Assembly: GCA_036399055.1 (NCBI GenBank)
Contig: DASWNX010000036.1
Coordinates: 124,001-188,000, forward strand
Length of the DNA: 64,000 nucleotides
Direction of reading: 5' to 3'
Source: Jatrophihabitans sp.
GTDB taxonomy: Bacteria > Actinomycetota > Actinomycetes > Mycobacteriales > Jatrophihabitantaceae
The notes beneath the pieces are model-generated. The model had not been told where the DNA came from. It did no database searches and saw nothing but the letters and a program-made list of their open reading frames with translations. Position 1 is the stretch's first letter, and every line of letters starts with the position of its first letter. The translations under genes and the position numbers were made by a program. Shown piece after piece: positions 17,711 to 26,944 of this stretch.

Positions 17711-19690
17711 TCAGACGTCGCGAAAGATCCGGTGGATGCGGACCGCGACCTGCAACTCCAGCTGGCCGTCCCCGGTCCACCCCGTGGTGAGCAGCTCGCG
17801 AATCCTGGCCAGGCGTTGACGCATCGTGTTGGTGTGCAGGTAGAGCGCGCCGGCGGCGCTGGCCACATTTCCACCCGCGTCGAAGTAGGCAGCGAGTGTC
17901 GCCAGCAGTTCGGTGCCGTGTTCGGCGTCGTAACGCAGTAACGGTCCCAGCCGGTCGTCGAGGAAGGTCTCGATGTCCTTGCGGGGGGCGCCGCTGAACA
18001 GCAGCCCGTAGATCCCTAGGTCACGCGGGGTGGCATGGCCGCCCACCCGGTCCAGAGCCAGCAGGATGCGTTCGCACCTGGCCGCGTCCTGGTACGCCTG
18101 CGCCAGGCCGCTGATCCCCACGCCGGGTCCGGCGGCGCCGATGGTCGCCCGGGTTCTTCCGACCTGATTGAGGCAGTCGCTGACGCGCAGGGCCGCCTCT
18201 TTCGGGTCTTCGCCGGGCAGCAGCGAGACCACGCTGCCGGCGTGCTCACCGGCCAGCCCGCCCCACTCACGGCTGAGGGCGCCGACGGCCTGCAGCACCG
18301 CCGACCGGTCCGTGGCGTTCACCGGGCGAGCGGTCACCACGACCGAGCAACGATCGAGGTCCACGCCGAGCAGTTCGGCCCGGCGGCGCAGGCCTGCCTC
18401 GTCGATCGGATAGGAGCTGAGCAGGTCATCGAGGATGTCACCGCGAACCGCTTGCTCGGCGGCCGCGACCGATCGGCCCATCAGCAGCAGCAGCGCCGTG
18501 ACCTGCGCCGCCCGCTCGAGCGTGCGTAGCTCGGCGTCGTCGAAGTCGTTGCGACGGGTGGCCAGGGCGACGGCGAAGTGCTCGGCGCCGGCGATGATCG
18601 GCGTGATCCAGACATCCTGGTCGGCCGAGGTCTGCCAACGGGTGGTGCGGCCACGGCGAAACGCCTCCTGCTGGATGTGCTCCCATCGGCTGACGCCCTC
18701 GGGATGGTCGCCGGCGTCGGCGCCGATGAAGCCCAGCAGCTCGGCGTGGGTGCCGGTGTGCATCCCGGCTGAGCGCGCCAACTCGCTGTTGTCGGTTCCC
18801 AGCACCAGGATGTCTGCCTGCAGGACCTCGGCCAACGCGTCGACGACGCCTGCCATCTCCGAGCCCTGCAGGATCAGGTCGGCCAGCCTTTCATGAACCA
18901 GGGCCGACTTCTCGATCAGCTCGGCGTGCTCCTTCATTGCCGTGTGCGCTTCGGTCAGCTCCTCCAGCGCGGCGCGAGAGGCCTCGAACATCCGGGCGTT
19001 GTGCAGCGCGATGGCGGCGTGGTGACCCAGCGAGGACAGCAGCGCCACCTCTTCAGAGGTGAAGGAACGCTGCCTGCGGTGCGCGGCGAACAGCACTCCC
19101 AGCGCCGTGTCGCCGAGCAGCAACGGCACACCCAACACCGCTGACAGGCCTTCTTCGGCGACGATGTCGTCGATGACGTGGATGATCCGGGAGTCAGAGA
19201 GGTAGTCCGGTGTCCAGAACGGCTCGGCGGTCTTGGCGACCAAGCCGCTGACGCCGGTGCCGTGCGCCAACTGCATCTGCCGTAGCGCCGAGGTCAGCAT
19301 CCCGACCTCGATCCGCATCGTGGTGACCCCGGAGGCTTCGTCGATCAGGGTGATGTAGGCGACGTCGCTGACCAGTAGCTCGCGCGCGCGCCGCACGATC
19401 GCGGTGAGCACCTTGTCGGTGTCGCGCAACGAGGACAGGTCGCCGGCTGTGGCATACAGAGCCGCCAGCGCGTGCTCGCGCCGCTCGCGCCGGGCATTGT
19501 TGTCACGAATGCGTCGGGCCAGTTCATAGCCCTCGATCACCTCGGCTGGCAGGCCCGCGGCGCTGCAACGGCTGAGCCAGCTCGCAAAAGCCCCGTCGGG
19601 CGCCTCGGTGGCCAGCAGACGCAACAGCTCGAGTAACTGGGTCAACCCGTCGAAGGAGTGCCCTGACGTGGCACTGGGCAGCGGATGCAT
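17711..19690 (-). CDS. GAF-PucR family transcriptional regulator
   Basis: 659 residues. A GAF-type sensor is seen at about 95-235 (DTDKVLTAIVRRARELL through HHAAIALHNARMF), then a second sensor-like middle region, a GGDEF-like/CdaR spacer, and the C-terminal PucR helix-turn-helix (YFDAGGNVASAAGALYLHTN followed by RQRLARIREL). It lies 47 bp downstream of the hydroxybutyrate dehydrogenase and points the same way, so it probably ends the liv-bdh operon and regulates it in response to a small ligand. Such regulators usually activate catabolic operons; ligand unknown. Confidence 0.88.
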   Translation of the reverse strand: MHPLPSATSGHSFDGLTQLLELLRLLATEAPDGAFASWLSRCSAAGLPAEVIEGYELARRIRDNNARRERREHALAALYATAGDLSSLRDTDKVLTAIVRRARELLVSDVAYITLIDEASGVTTMRIEVGMLTSALRQMQLAHGTGVSGLVAKTAEPFWTPDYLSDSRIIHVIDDIVAEEGLSAVLGVPLLLGDTALGVLFAAHRRQRSFTSEEVALLSSLGHHAAIALHNARMFEASRAALEELTEAHTAMKEHAELIEKSALVHERLADLILQGSEMAGVVDALAEVLQADILVLGTDNSELARSAGMHTGTHAELLGFIGADAGDHPEGVSRWEHIQQEAFRRGRTTRWQTSADQDVWITPIIAGAEHFAVALATRRNDFDDAELRTLERAAQVTALLLLMGRSVAAAEQAVRGDILDDLLSSYPIDEAGLRRRAELLGVDLDRCSVVVTARPVNATDRSAVLQAVGALSREWGGLAGEHAGSVVSLLPGEDPKEAALRVSDCLNQVGRTRATIGAAGPGVGISGLAQAYQDAARCERILLALDRVGGHATPRDLGIYGLLFSGAPRKDIETFLDDRLGPLLRYDAEHGTELLATLAAYFDAGGNVASAAGALYLHTNTMRQRLARIRELLTTGWTGDGQLELQVAVRIHRIFRDV

Positions 19691-19737
19691 TCGGTGAAAA
19701 CCACCTCGCTAGCAGGACTGGGGCTTCATTGTGCCGG

Positions 19738-20496
19738 TCACCGCGCGGTCCACCCACCGTCGACAGCGATTGAGGCCCCTGTTATGTAGGAGGCCGCGGG
19801 GGTGCACAGGAACACCGCCACGGCGGCCACCTCCTCAGGTTCGATCAACCTCTTGACCACGGACTCAGACAGCATCAGCCGTTCGACCACATCTTCGGCC
19901 GGGATGTGGCGCGTCGCTGCCTGGGCCGCGATCTGGCCCTCGACCAGTGCGGTGCGCACGTAGCCGGGGGCGATGCAGTTGGAGGTGACGCCGTGCTCGC
20001 CCGACTCCAGCGCGATCACCTTGGACAGGCCTTCGAGCCCGTGCTTGGCCGCGACATAGGCCGACTTGTAGGGAGAAGCCCGATGACCGTGGACGGAGGA
20101 GATGTTGATGATCCTCCCCCATCCGCGCTCGTACATCGCTGGCAGCGCCGCTCTGGCGAGCAGGAACGGCGCGTGCAGCATCAGGCGTAGCAACCGGTCG
20201 AACGTCTCGGGCGGGAAGTCCGGAATCGCCGCCACATGCTGCACGCCGGCGTTGTTGACGAGGATGTCCACATCGACGGCCAGCGCCGCGATCTCAGCCG
20301 CGTCGCTGAGGTCCGCGACCAACGTCTGAGCGCCGATCTCGGCGGCCAGCGCCTTCGCGCCCTCGGCGTCGCGGTCCAACACGATGACATCGGCGCCGGC
20401 TCTGGCCAGGCCGCGGGCGCACGCCGCCCCGATTCCGGCTGCGCCCCCGCTGACCAGCGCCCGGCGCCCCTTGAGTTCGCCAGCTGAGTGGTTCAT
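19738..20496 (-). CDS. 3-hydroxybutyrate dehydrogenase-like SDR
   Basis: 252-residue SDR with SGGAAGIG for NAD binding, catalytic Ser in NISSVHGH and YxxxK as YVAAK. The segment NCIAPGYVRTALVEGQIAAQA is nearly diagnostic of D-3-hydroxybutyrate dehydrogenases, which interconvert 3-hydroxybutyrate and acetoacetate. I chose the ATG at 20496 because the Rossmann fold starts 12 residues later; GGCGGAG lies immediately upstream. It follows the liv substrate-binding gene by 76 bp and precedes the PucR regulator, so the operon may import and oxidise a short hydroxy acid rather than an amino acid (inference). Confidence 0.85.
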   Translation of the reverse strand: MNHSAGELKGRRALVSGGAAGIGAACARGLARAGADVIVLDRDAEGAKALAAEIGAQTLVADLSDAAEIAALAVDVDILVNNAGVQHVAAIPDFPPETFDRLLRLMLHAPFLLARAALPAMYERGWGRIINISSVHGHRASPYKSAYVAAKHGLEGLSKVIALESGEHGVTSNCIAPGYVRTALVEGQIAAQAATRHIPAEDVVERLMLSESVVKRLIEPEEVAAVAVFLCTPAASYITGASIAVDGGWTAR

Positions 20497-20572
20497 CTCC
20501 GCCTGTCTGCGATCAACGTCGATACGTGCGGCAGGTGCTGGCGGTCGGCCAGCGCGCTCGGGTCCTGTCGGC

Positions 20573-21847
20573 TTAGCCGGCCGACGGGCTGTAATCCTTG
20601 GCGACTGGGGACTCGAACAGCTCCTTGCCGACCTTGAGGCCGTCGACGGCAAGGTTTGCCATGCTCGGTCGCAGGATGTAGGTCTGCCGGCTCGGGATCT
20701 CACCGGGCTTGCTGTAGTCCAGCGGCGAGATGACGCCCTCGGTGTCGACATCGCTGAGCGTGTGGAAGGCGGCCGTGATGCCTTCTCGGCTCAGGTCCTT
20801 CGCCGCGCAGGCGGCCTTGAGGGTGTGCTCGTAGATCTTGCCGACGCCGTATCCGTAGGTCACGCCGGCGTTCGGGCTTCCCTTGGGGTATTTAGCCTTG
20901 TAGGACGCGAGAACCTTCTTGGCCACCGGGTGGTCTGCCGAGAGCGGCAGGGACGAGGCAGAGAGGTAGAAGTTCTTCTCCAGCACCCGGCCGACCGAGG
21001 TGCTCAGCAACGCGGGGGTGTAGGTGGGGTTGTTGCCGAGGATCGGCACGTCAAGCCCGATCGAGGCAGCCACGCCCGCGGCCGAGGCCAATTGCTTGGG
21101 CGCCGCGGTGAGCAGGATGGCCCGCACGCCCGCCTGCTTGAGCGCCTGCACGGCGCTGGTCATGTCGGTCTCGGTGGCCTTGACCCGTTGCGGAACGACC
21201 GTCAGACCCAGCTTGTCGACCGCGTACTTCGTGCCCTCCAAGCCGTTGTCGCCGTAGGCGCCCTCGAAGGCGATGTGGCCCAGCTTGTCGCCCTTGCGGA
21301 CCAGGCCCTCGTCGAGCAGGTAGGAGATGCCGTTGATCATCTCGATGTCATAGGTGGCGCCCGAGATCTGGATGTTGGGGCTGCTCAGCAACGACGACGC
21401 CCAGGTGGAGGTGGCAGTCAGCATGTTATCGGTCTTGATGCTGGGCAGCAGCGCGGTGGTCGTCGGAGAGCCGATGACCTGCAGGATGCCCGCGATGTTC
21501 GGGGAGATCTCGGCGTACTGGCTGACCGCCTTCTGCACGTCATAGGCGGTGTCCTTGATCTGGAGCACGATCTTGCGCCCGCAGATGCCGCCGGCGGCGT
21601 TGATGTCATCGACAGCGAGCTGGTTGCCCTGGGTGACCGTGGTGCCCAGGGCGGCGAACACACCGGACTGGTCGGTCAACACACCAAGGGTGATCTTGTC
21701 GGCGGTGACTCCGGGACCGACCTTCGTCCCGTTCTCGGTCTTGGCGCCGGCGGCGTCGTTGGCCTTGGTGCTGCACCCCGAGACAGCGAGGCCGAGGGCG
21801 AGGGTGAGCACCGCAGCGGGTAGCGCGTGGGTCGTGATTCGGGTCAT
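20573..21847 (-). CDS. Branched-chain-type ABC substrate-binding lipoprotein
   Basis: 424-residue Leu/Ile/Val-binding protein family (type I periplasmic fold). The leader ends in the lipobox AVSGC, so it is membrane-anchored outside the cell. The mature protein begins with the typical DKITLGVLTDQSGVFAALG strand and contains YGDNGLEGTKYAVDKLG. Its start overlaps the upstream permease stop by 4 bp (ATGA). The family binds branched-chain amino acids, amides, urea or aromatic/hydroxy acids, so the ligand is open. Confidence 0.92.
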   Translation of the reverse strand: MTRITTHALPAAVLTLALGLAVSGCSTKANDAAGAKTENGTKVGPGVTADKITLGVLTDQSGVFAALGTTVTQGNQLAVDDINAAGGICGRKIVLQIKDTAYDVQKAVSQYAEISPNIAGILQVIGSPTTTALLPSIKTDNMLTATSTWASSLLSSPNIQISGATYDIEMINGISYLLDEGLVRKGDKLGHIAFEGAYGDNGLEGTKYAVDKLGLTVVPQRVKATETDMTSAVQALKQAGVRAILLTAAPKQLASAAGVAASIGLDVPILGNNPTYTPALLSTSVGRVLEKNFYLSASSLPLSADHPVAKKVLASYKAKYPKGSPNAGVTYGYGVGKIYEHTLKAACAAKDLSREGITAAFHTLSDVDTEGVISPLDYSKPGEIPSRQTYILRPSMANLAVDGLKVGKELFESPVAKDYSPSAG

Positions 21848-23094
21848 GCGTGATCCTCCTGATGGTGGTTGTCGCTAGCCGCCGGCGTGCCAGAGGCACG
21901 CCTGCGTGAAGCCGAGCGCCCGAGGGCGCGAGTGGGTGCCGGACGGCGGAACAGCCGGCGGCCGAGCGCGCTGAGGCCCCCAGGTTCAAACAGGACAATG
22001 AGGATCACCGCCGCCCCGTACAGAACCGCGGTGATCTTTCCCTCGTCGTATCCGCCGCTGCCGGCTGCGGCGACGAAGGGAAGCAAGTCCGAATAACGGC
22101 TCAACAGCGGCGGCAGCGCTGTCACGAACACCGCGCCGACGCTGGCGCCGCCGATCGAGCCCAAGCCGCCGATCACGACCATCGCCAGGTAACTGATCGA
22201 CAGCGGAAGGATGAAGTAGTCCGGGGTGACCCGAGTGAACGCCAGTGCGATCAGCACCCCGGCCAGTCCGGCGTAGGTGCTGGACAGGATGAACGCCCCC
22301 GCCTTGACGCGGCGGACGTTGACCCCCATCGCCGAGGCTGCGGTCTCACTGTCGCGCATCGTCTGCATCGCGCGGCCCATTCGGCCACGCAGCACGTTCA
22401 CGCCGAAGACGTAGCTGGCGACGGTCAGGGCCAGAAACAGGTACCACAGCCGCTCGAACCGCCCGAACGGCACGTTGAGCACGGTCAGGAACGGATGCTC
22501 GGGCGCGAACTGGAAGCCCAGGATCGAGAAGTCCGTCGCCGGCCTGCCGTTGAAACCCCCGGTGAGGGCCCGGAAGTTCTCGTAGAGGAACGAGCCGATG
22601 AAGACCAGGCTGAGGGAGGCCACGCCGAGGTAGATCCCTCGGAGCCGGCTGGCGATCGGGCTGAAGAGCAAGCCGGTCACTCCCGCGACGGCCACCGCCA
22701 GGATCATCGCCAGAACCGGCGGCAGGCCGAGTCCGGCCGCGGCGGACGCGCCCGAGGGATCGGCCACGCCTGCGAAGTAGGAGTAGCCGTAGGCGCCCAC
22801 CGCGAGGAAGAAGGCATGAGCCAGCGACAGTTGGCCGGCGGTTCCGGTCAGGATGGTCAGGCCGATGGCGCCGATCACCGCGGCCATCGCGAAGAGCCCT
22901 GTCTGCAGAAGGGATGTGCCCAAGTACAGGGGCAGGACGGCCAGCACCGCCACCAGGCCGAATCGCACCAGAGTCGCAGCCCGTGGCCGGCGACCGGTCC
23001 ATCGATCCCCGACGCTGCCGGACGAGGCATCCGCCGGCAGCGCCGCCGGTGGCGCCGCGGTGGTGCTAGCGGAGGTGGCGGGGAGCTCAGACAC
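21844..23094 (-). CDS. livM: Branched-chain-type ABC permease (LivM)
   Basis: 416-residue LivM-family permease with about ten hydrophobic segments and the cytoplasmic loop containing GRAMQTMRDSETAASAMGVN that contacts the ATPases. It has a ~40-residue cytoplasmic leader and an unusual basic C-terminal tail rich in Arg/Ala/Pro. GTG start; overlaps LivH by 8 bp and the binding protein by 4 bp, so the whole set is translationally coupled. Confidence 0.93.
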   Translation of the reverse strand: MSELPATSASTTAAPPAALPADASSGSVGDRWTGRRPRAATLVRFGLVAVLAVLPLYLGTSLLQTGLFAMAAVIGAIGLTILTGTAGQLSLAHAFFLAVGAYGYSYFAGVADPSGASAAAGLGLPPVLAMILAVAVAGVTGLLFSPIASRLRGIYLGVASLSLVFIGSFLYENFRALTGGFNGRPATDFSILGFQFAPEHPFLTVLNVPFGRFERLWYLFLALTVASYVFGVNVLRGRMGRAMQTMRDSETAASAMGVNVRRVKAGAFILSSTYAGLAGVLIALAFTRVTPDYFILPLSISYLAMVVIGGLGSIGGASVGAVFVTALPPLLSRYSDLLPFVAAAGSGGYDEGKITAVLYGAAVILIVLFEPGGLSALGRRLFRRPAPTRALGRSASRRRASGTPAASDNHHQEDHA

Positions 23095-23971
23095 GAGAGA
23101 GGTCCCGGGTGCCCAGCAGGCCTGACGGGCGCACCAGCAGAACAGCCAACATCACCAGATAGGGAATGACGTCGGCCAGGCTGCCACCGAGCAAGGTCAC
23201 GCTGTAACCGGCGGTGAGAGCCTCGGCCAACCCGATGGCCATGCCGCCTGCCACCGCCCCGGCGGTCGAGTCGAGGCCGCCGAGGATCGCCGCCGGAAAC
23301 GCCCGCAGCGCCACTTCCCGGACGCTGGCGTCCAGGCCTGGGCTGGGGAAAGCGGTGAGGAAGACCACCGCCACGGCGGCCAGGCCACCGGCGATCAACC
23401 ACGCGGTCGCGGTGACCCGGCCGCGCCGGATACCCATCAGAGCCGCTGCCTCGCCGTCCTCGGCGCCGGCCCGCATCGCCACTCCCCAATTGGAGAACTT
23501 GAAGGCGGCGAAGAACGTCGTCAGCAGGACTGCCGCGACCACGATCGCCGCCAGCCGCGCCTGCGGCAGCGACAGGCCCGCGACGTGGACGATGTTGCTG
23601 CCCCACGGATCGCCGATGCTCAGGACGTCGGAGCCGAACCGGCGGGTCAGTTCGGCGAGAAGGATGATGTCTATGCCGATGGTCAGGATCGCCAGGGCGT
23701 TGACATCACCGCCCCTCACCCGCCGGATGAAGACCCGTTCGATGAGCAGCGCGACGAGGGCTGTCGCGGTGACCCCGGCCAGCAGCGCCACGGCGAACGG
23801 CAGGTGCTCGTGCGCCCGGACGGTGATGTAGCCGCCGAGGATCAGCAGGCTGCCCTGGGCGAAGTTCACGACCTCGGTCGCCTTGAAGATGATGACGAAT
23901 CCCAGGGCGATGAGGGCGTAGATGCTGCCCAGGCTCACGCCGTTGAGCAGCAATTCGACCAAGCGCGTCAT
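23087..23971 (-). CDS. livH: Branched-chain-type ABC permease (LivH)
   Basis: 294-residue LivH-family permease with eight hydrophobic helices. The N-terminal NGVSLGSIYALIALGFVIIF and the loop GVAMRAGAEDGEAAALMGI are family hallmarks. It lies one base after livG and overlaps livM. With LivM it forms the transmembrane pathway of the importer. Confidence 0.94.
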   Translation of the reverse strand: MTRLVELLLNGVSLGSIYALIALGFVIIFKATEVVNFAQGSLLILGGYITVRAHEHLPFAVALLAGVTATALVALLIERVFIRRVRGGDVNALAILTIGIDIILLAELTRRFGSDVLSIGDPWGSNIVHVAGLSLPQARLAAIVVAAVLLTTFFAAFKFSNWGVAMRAGAEDGEAAALMGIRRGRVTATAWLIAGGLAAVAVVFLTAFPSPGLDASVREVALRAFPAAILGGLDSTAGAVAGGMAIGLAEALTAGYSVTLLGGSLADVIPYLVMLAVLLVRPSGLLGTRDLSRV

Positions 23972-23972
23972 G

Positions 23973-24830
23973 TCAGGTCTGCCTCTCGGTGGAGGAAATC
24001 AGCGGGACAGGATCGGTGTGACCCGGCTCTTGCTCGTCTTCGACGCCGAGGTAGGCACGCACCACAGCCGGGTCCTGCTGGACCTCGGCCGGCACGCCGT
24101 CAGCGATCAGCCTGCCGAAATCCAGCACGGTCACCCGGTCGGAGATAGCCATCACCAGGGCCATGTCGTGCTCGACGAGCAGGATCGAGATGGCCAGCTC
24201 ACGCCGGACCTCGGAGATCAACCCGGCCATCTGAGCCGACTCCTCGGCGTTCATGCCCGCCACCGGCTCGTCCAGCAGGAGTAGCCGAGGCTCGCAGGCC
24301 AGCGCGCGAGCGACCTCGACCCGTTTCTGGTCGCCGTAGGACAGCAAGCCGGCAGGCCGGTCGAGTTTGGCCGCCAGGCCGACGAAGTCGGCGATGTCGC
24401 GCACCCGGGCCGCGTGCCTGCGTTCCTCACGCATCGCGCCGGGCAGCCGCAGGCCAGTGCTGATGAAGCCGGCTCGGGTCAGGCTGTGCCGGCCCAACAT
24501 CAGGTTCTCGGCGACGGTCTGGCCTCGGGAGAGCGCGATGTTCTGAAACGCCCGCGCGATGCCCAACTGCGCGATGCGGTGCGGTCGCATCCGGGTGAGC
24601 TCGTGTTCGCCGAAGCGCACCGAGCCTGCCGTGGCCCGGTAGATGCCCGACAGCACGTTGAACATGGTGGACTTGCCCGCGCCGTTCGGTCCGATCACCG
24701 CGTGAATGGAGGCGGGCTCGACCGTGAGCGAGACATCGTCCAACGCCTTGACCCCTGCGAAGGCCACCGAGACCTGGTCCACCCGCAAGGTCGGAACCGC
24801 CTCATCCTCGGGCGAGGGATCGGTGCTCAT
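23973..24830 (-). CDS. livG: Branched-chain-type ABC ATPase (LivG)
   Basis: 285-residue ABC ATPase: Walker A GPNGAGKST, LivG-type insert, signature LLSYGDQKR (a variant of LSGGQ), Walker B LLLLDEPVAGMN. The ATG at 24830 gives a 4-bp ATGA overlap with the livF stop and is preferred over an in-frame GTG nine bases earlier. Cytoplasmic partner of LivF in the importer. Confidence 0.94.
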   Translation of the reverse strand: MSTDPSPEDEAVPTLRVDQVSVAFAGVKALDDVSLTVEPASIHAVIGPNGAGKSTMFNVLSGIYRATAGSVRFGEHELTRMRPHRIAQLGIARAFQNIALSRGQTVAENLMLGRHSLTRAGFISTGLRLPGAMREERRHAARVRDIADFVGLAAKLDRPAGLLSYGDQKRVEVARALACEPRLLLLDEPVAGMNAEESAQMAGLISEVRRELAISILLVEHDMALVMAISDRVTVLDFGRLIADGVPAEVQQDPAVVRAYLGVEDEQEPGHTDPVPLISSTERQT

Positions 24831-25618
24831 CCGTGCCACCGGCTCAGTGCCGCATGGCGCCCCGCGCCGGAGTCGGCAGCTGTCGCCGCCACCGCGGTGT
24901 GGCCGAGGTAGAGCTGGCGAACCGTGTCGTCGGCGGCCAGCTGATCAGCCGGACCGGACAGCGACACCCGGCCGAGGTCGAGCACGTAGGCGGTGTCGGC
25001 GATGCTCAGGGCCATCACCGCGTTCTGCTCCACCAACAGCACCGAGGTCCCCTCGGCGTTGATCGCCTGCAGGATCCGTCCGATCTGGCCGACGATCCGC
25101 GGCGCCAAGCCAAGGCTCGGCTCGTCGAGGATGATCAGCTTGGGCTGGGCCATCAGCGCCCGCCCGATGGCGAGCATCTGCTGCTCGCCGCCAGAGAGCA
25201 TCGCGGCCCGCTGGCCACGCCGCTGCGCGAGCACCGGGAACATGTCGAAGACCCGGTCCCTGCTGGCCGCTCGGCCGGCCTTGCTCCGGGCGCCCAGCCC
25301 GCCGGCCCGCAGGTTCTCCTCCACGCTCAGCCTGCCGAAGATCCGCCTGCCTTCGGGCACCTGCACGATGCCCAATCTCACCGTGCGGGCGGCGTCCAAG
25401 CCGGCGAGGCTGGTGGCGCCGAACGTGATGTCCCCGCCTGTCACCGAGGCGCGATGCATCGACAGGGTCGCCGAGACCGCGCGCATCAGGGTGCTCTTGC
25501 CTGCGCCGTTGCTGCCCAGCACCGCCACGACCTTGCCGTCAGGCACCTGCAGGCTCACTCCCTGCAGCGCGCGCACCACGCCGCCATAGGACACGTGCAG
25601 GTCCTTGACTTCCAGCAC
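24827..25618 (-). CDS. livF: Branched-chain-type ABC ATPase (LivF)
   Basis: 263-residue ABC ATPase: Walker A GSNGAGKST, signature MLSGGEQQM, Walker B LIILDEPSLGLAP. GTG start with AAGGAG 5 nt upstream. First gene of the leftward operon livF-livG-livH-livM-binding protein-bdh-pucR; the ~310-bp gap before it should hold the operon promoter. Confidence 0.94.
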   Translation of the reverse strand: MLEVKDLHVSYGGVVRALQGVSLQVPDGKVVAVLGSNGAGKSTLMRAVSATLSMHRASVTGGDITFGATSLAGLDAARTVRLGIVQVPEGRRIFGRLSVEENLRAGGLGARSKAGRAASRDRVFDMFPVLAQRRGQRAAMLSGGEQQMLAIGRALMAQPKLIILDEPSLGLAPRIVGQIGRILQAINAEGTSVLLVEQNAVMALSIADTAYVLDLGRVSLSGPADQLAADDTVRQLYLGHTAVAATAADSGAGRHAALSRWHG

Positions 25619-25930
25619 GAGAACTCCTTCACCTCGGGTCCGGCCACTTAGGACGTGGCAGCCGGCAGACCGCGAAGGTCGCGGCTGCGGCCCCGGTTGG
25701 CTGACCGAGTTCCGGACGCCTGCGCGCCGGTTGCGGTTGCGGTGTGTGGTTGGGGCGAAACGTAAGCCCGAAATGTAAACCGGTAAGTGGTTCGGGTCTA
25801 TGTCGTGACCTCCAGTCAGCAGCGAAGATCAATGTAGAAAAGACCATGTAGGGTCGGCTGCCTCAGGCCTATCCGGTGAAGATGGCCGCTCTGGCCCCGA
25901 CCGTCCGGCATTTTCATGAAGGATTGAGCG
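25619..25930. other. Divergent intergenic region, liv operon / MTHFR gene
   Basis: 312 bp between two divergent starts. On the liv side, 25658-25688 can fold (arms GCAGCCG / CGGCTGC with an inner GACC/GGTC stem) about 40 nt before the livF start and may be a leader hairpin. The middle (about 25750-25800) is comparatively AT-rich and could hold promoters, but I cannot place -10/-35 elements confidently. No known riboswitch consensus seen. Confidence 0.35.
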
Positions 25931-26944
25931 ATGTCGCTGACCAGAGAGCCGGCCTGCCCCAAGCACATGGTGTTCGGGCCGTGCGGCGGGGTGCGCGCGG
26001 ACCTGTCGTGCGAGATGGCTGCCCATCGGTGCCCCTTCACCGACTCGCCGGACGTGCCGGACTGGAATGGTCCGGCGGCTGAGGACCCGCCGCCCAGCGC
26101 GCTGCTTCAGGCCACCCGGTCCGGTCCCGTGGTGATCACTGATCTGACGCTGCCGGCTTACGACGCTGAGGCCGTGGCTCAGATCACGGCCGTGTTGGCC
26201 GGCTCCTGCGACGCGCTGCTGGTGGGTGAGCACCAGAACCGCCCGGACTTTCCGCCGGCTCTGATGGCGGCCCTGATCCGGCAGGCCGGCGGCGTCGGGT
26301 GGGTGACCCTGACCTGCCGGGACCGTAACCGGTTGGTCCTGGAGCAGGAGCTGATCGGGGCGCGTGTCGCCGGCGCGGACGGGGTGCTGTGCGTGACCGG
26401 TGACGGCCGGGCCCAGGGCGTCCGGCCCGGGGTCACCCAGGTGTTCGACCTCGACGGCACCCGGCTGGCAGGGCTGGGCGCCTCGTTGGGGGTTCCGGTC
26501 GCCGTGGCCGAAGCTCCCGATGCCCCGCCCCGGCAGCTGCGCCCGGAGCGGCTACTGCAAAAACAGCGCGCCGGCGCCCAGCTGGCGTTGCTCAATCACG
26601 CCGGCAGCGCCGCCGAGCTGGCGCGATTCGTCCGGGCCTGCCGGGACCGCGGTGTCACCATCCCGCTGATCGCCGGGGTCGCGGTGTACACCGACGCGCG
26701 CTCGGCCCAGGTCCTGCGCGACTTTCCCGGCCTGCAGCTCGATCCGGCGCCGGTGACCCGGGTGCTCGCCGACGCTGACCCGGTCGCGGCCGGCATCGAG
26801 GCCGCGGTCGGCGAAGCCAGCCAGTTGCTTGCGATCGAAGGCATCGGCGGGGTCAACCTCTCGGGCTTGGCATCCGGGCGCGGCGAGTTCTACGCCGCCG
26901 AGGTGAAAGCCGAGATCGGGCGTCGAATACGGTCCCAGCTATGA
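25931..26944 (+). CDS. MetV-MetF type methylenetetrahydrofolate reductase
   Basis: 337 residues. The N-terminal ~40 residues carry four Cys (Cys9, Cys18, Cys27, Cys34; CPKHMVFGPCGG, CEMAAHRCPF), the signature of the small MTHFR-C/MetV domain, which binds an Fe-S cluster or zinc. The rest resembles the MTHFR TIM barrel (VVITDLTLPAYD, LTCRDRNRLVLEQELIGA, GADGVLCVTGD). It should act on methylene- or methyl-tetrahydrofolate, or a related C1 carrier, in the cytoplasm. The MetV part is normally a separate subunit or C-terminal, so this fused order is unusual. It overlaps the following methyltransferase by 4 bp. Confidence 0.78.
   Translation: MSLTREPACPKHMVFGPCGGVRADLSCEMAAHRCPFTDSPDVPDWNGPAAEDPPPSALLQATRSGPVVITDLTLPAYDAEAVAQITAVLAGSCDALLVGEHQNRPDFPPALMAALIRQAGGVGWVTLTCRDRNRLVLEQELIGARVAGADGVLCVTGDGRAQGVRPGVTQVFDLDGTRLAGLGASLGVPVAVAEAPDAPPRQLRPERLLQKQRAGAQLALLNHAGSAAELARFVRACRDRGVTIPLIAGVAVYTDARSAQVLRDFPGLQLDPAPVTRVLADADPVAAGIEAAVGEASQLLAIEGIGGVNLSGLASGRGEFYAAEVKAEIGRRIRSQL

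Noticed and set aside
25619..25930. Cobalamin or SAM riboswitch before the MTHFR-like gene
   Set aside because: No cobalamin-box or SAM-class core elements could be recognised by eye.
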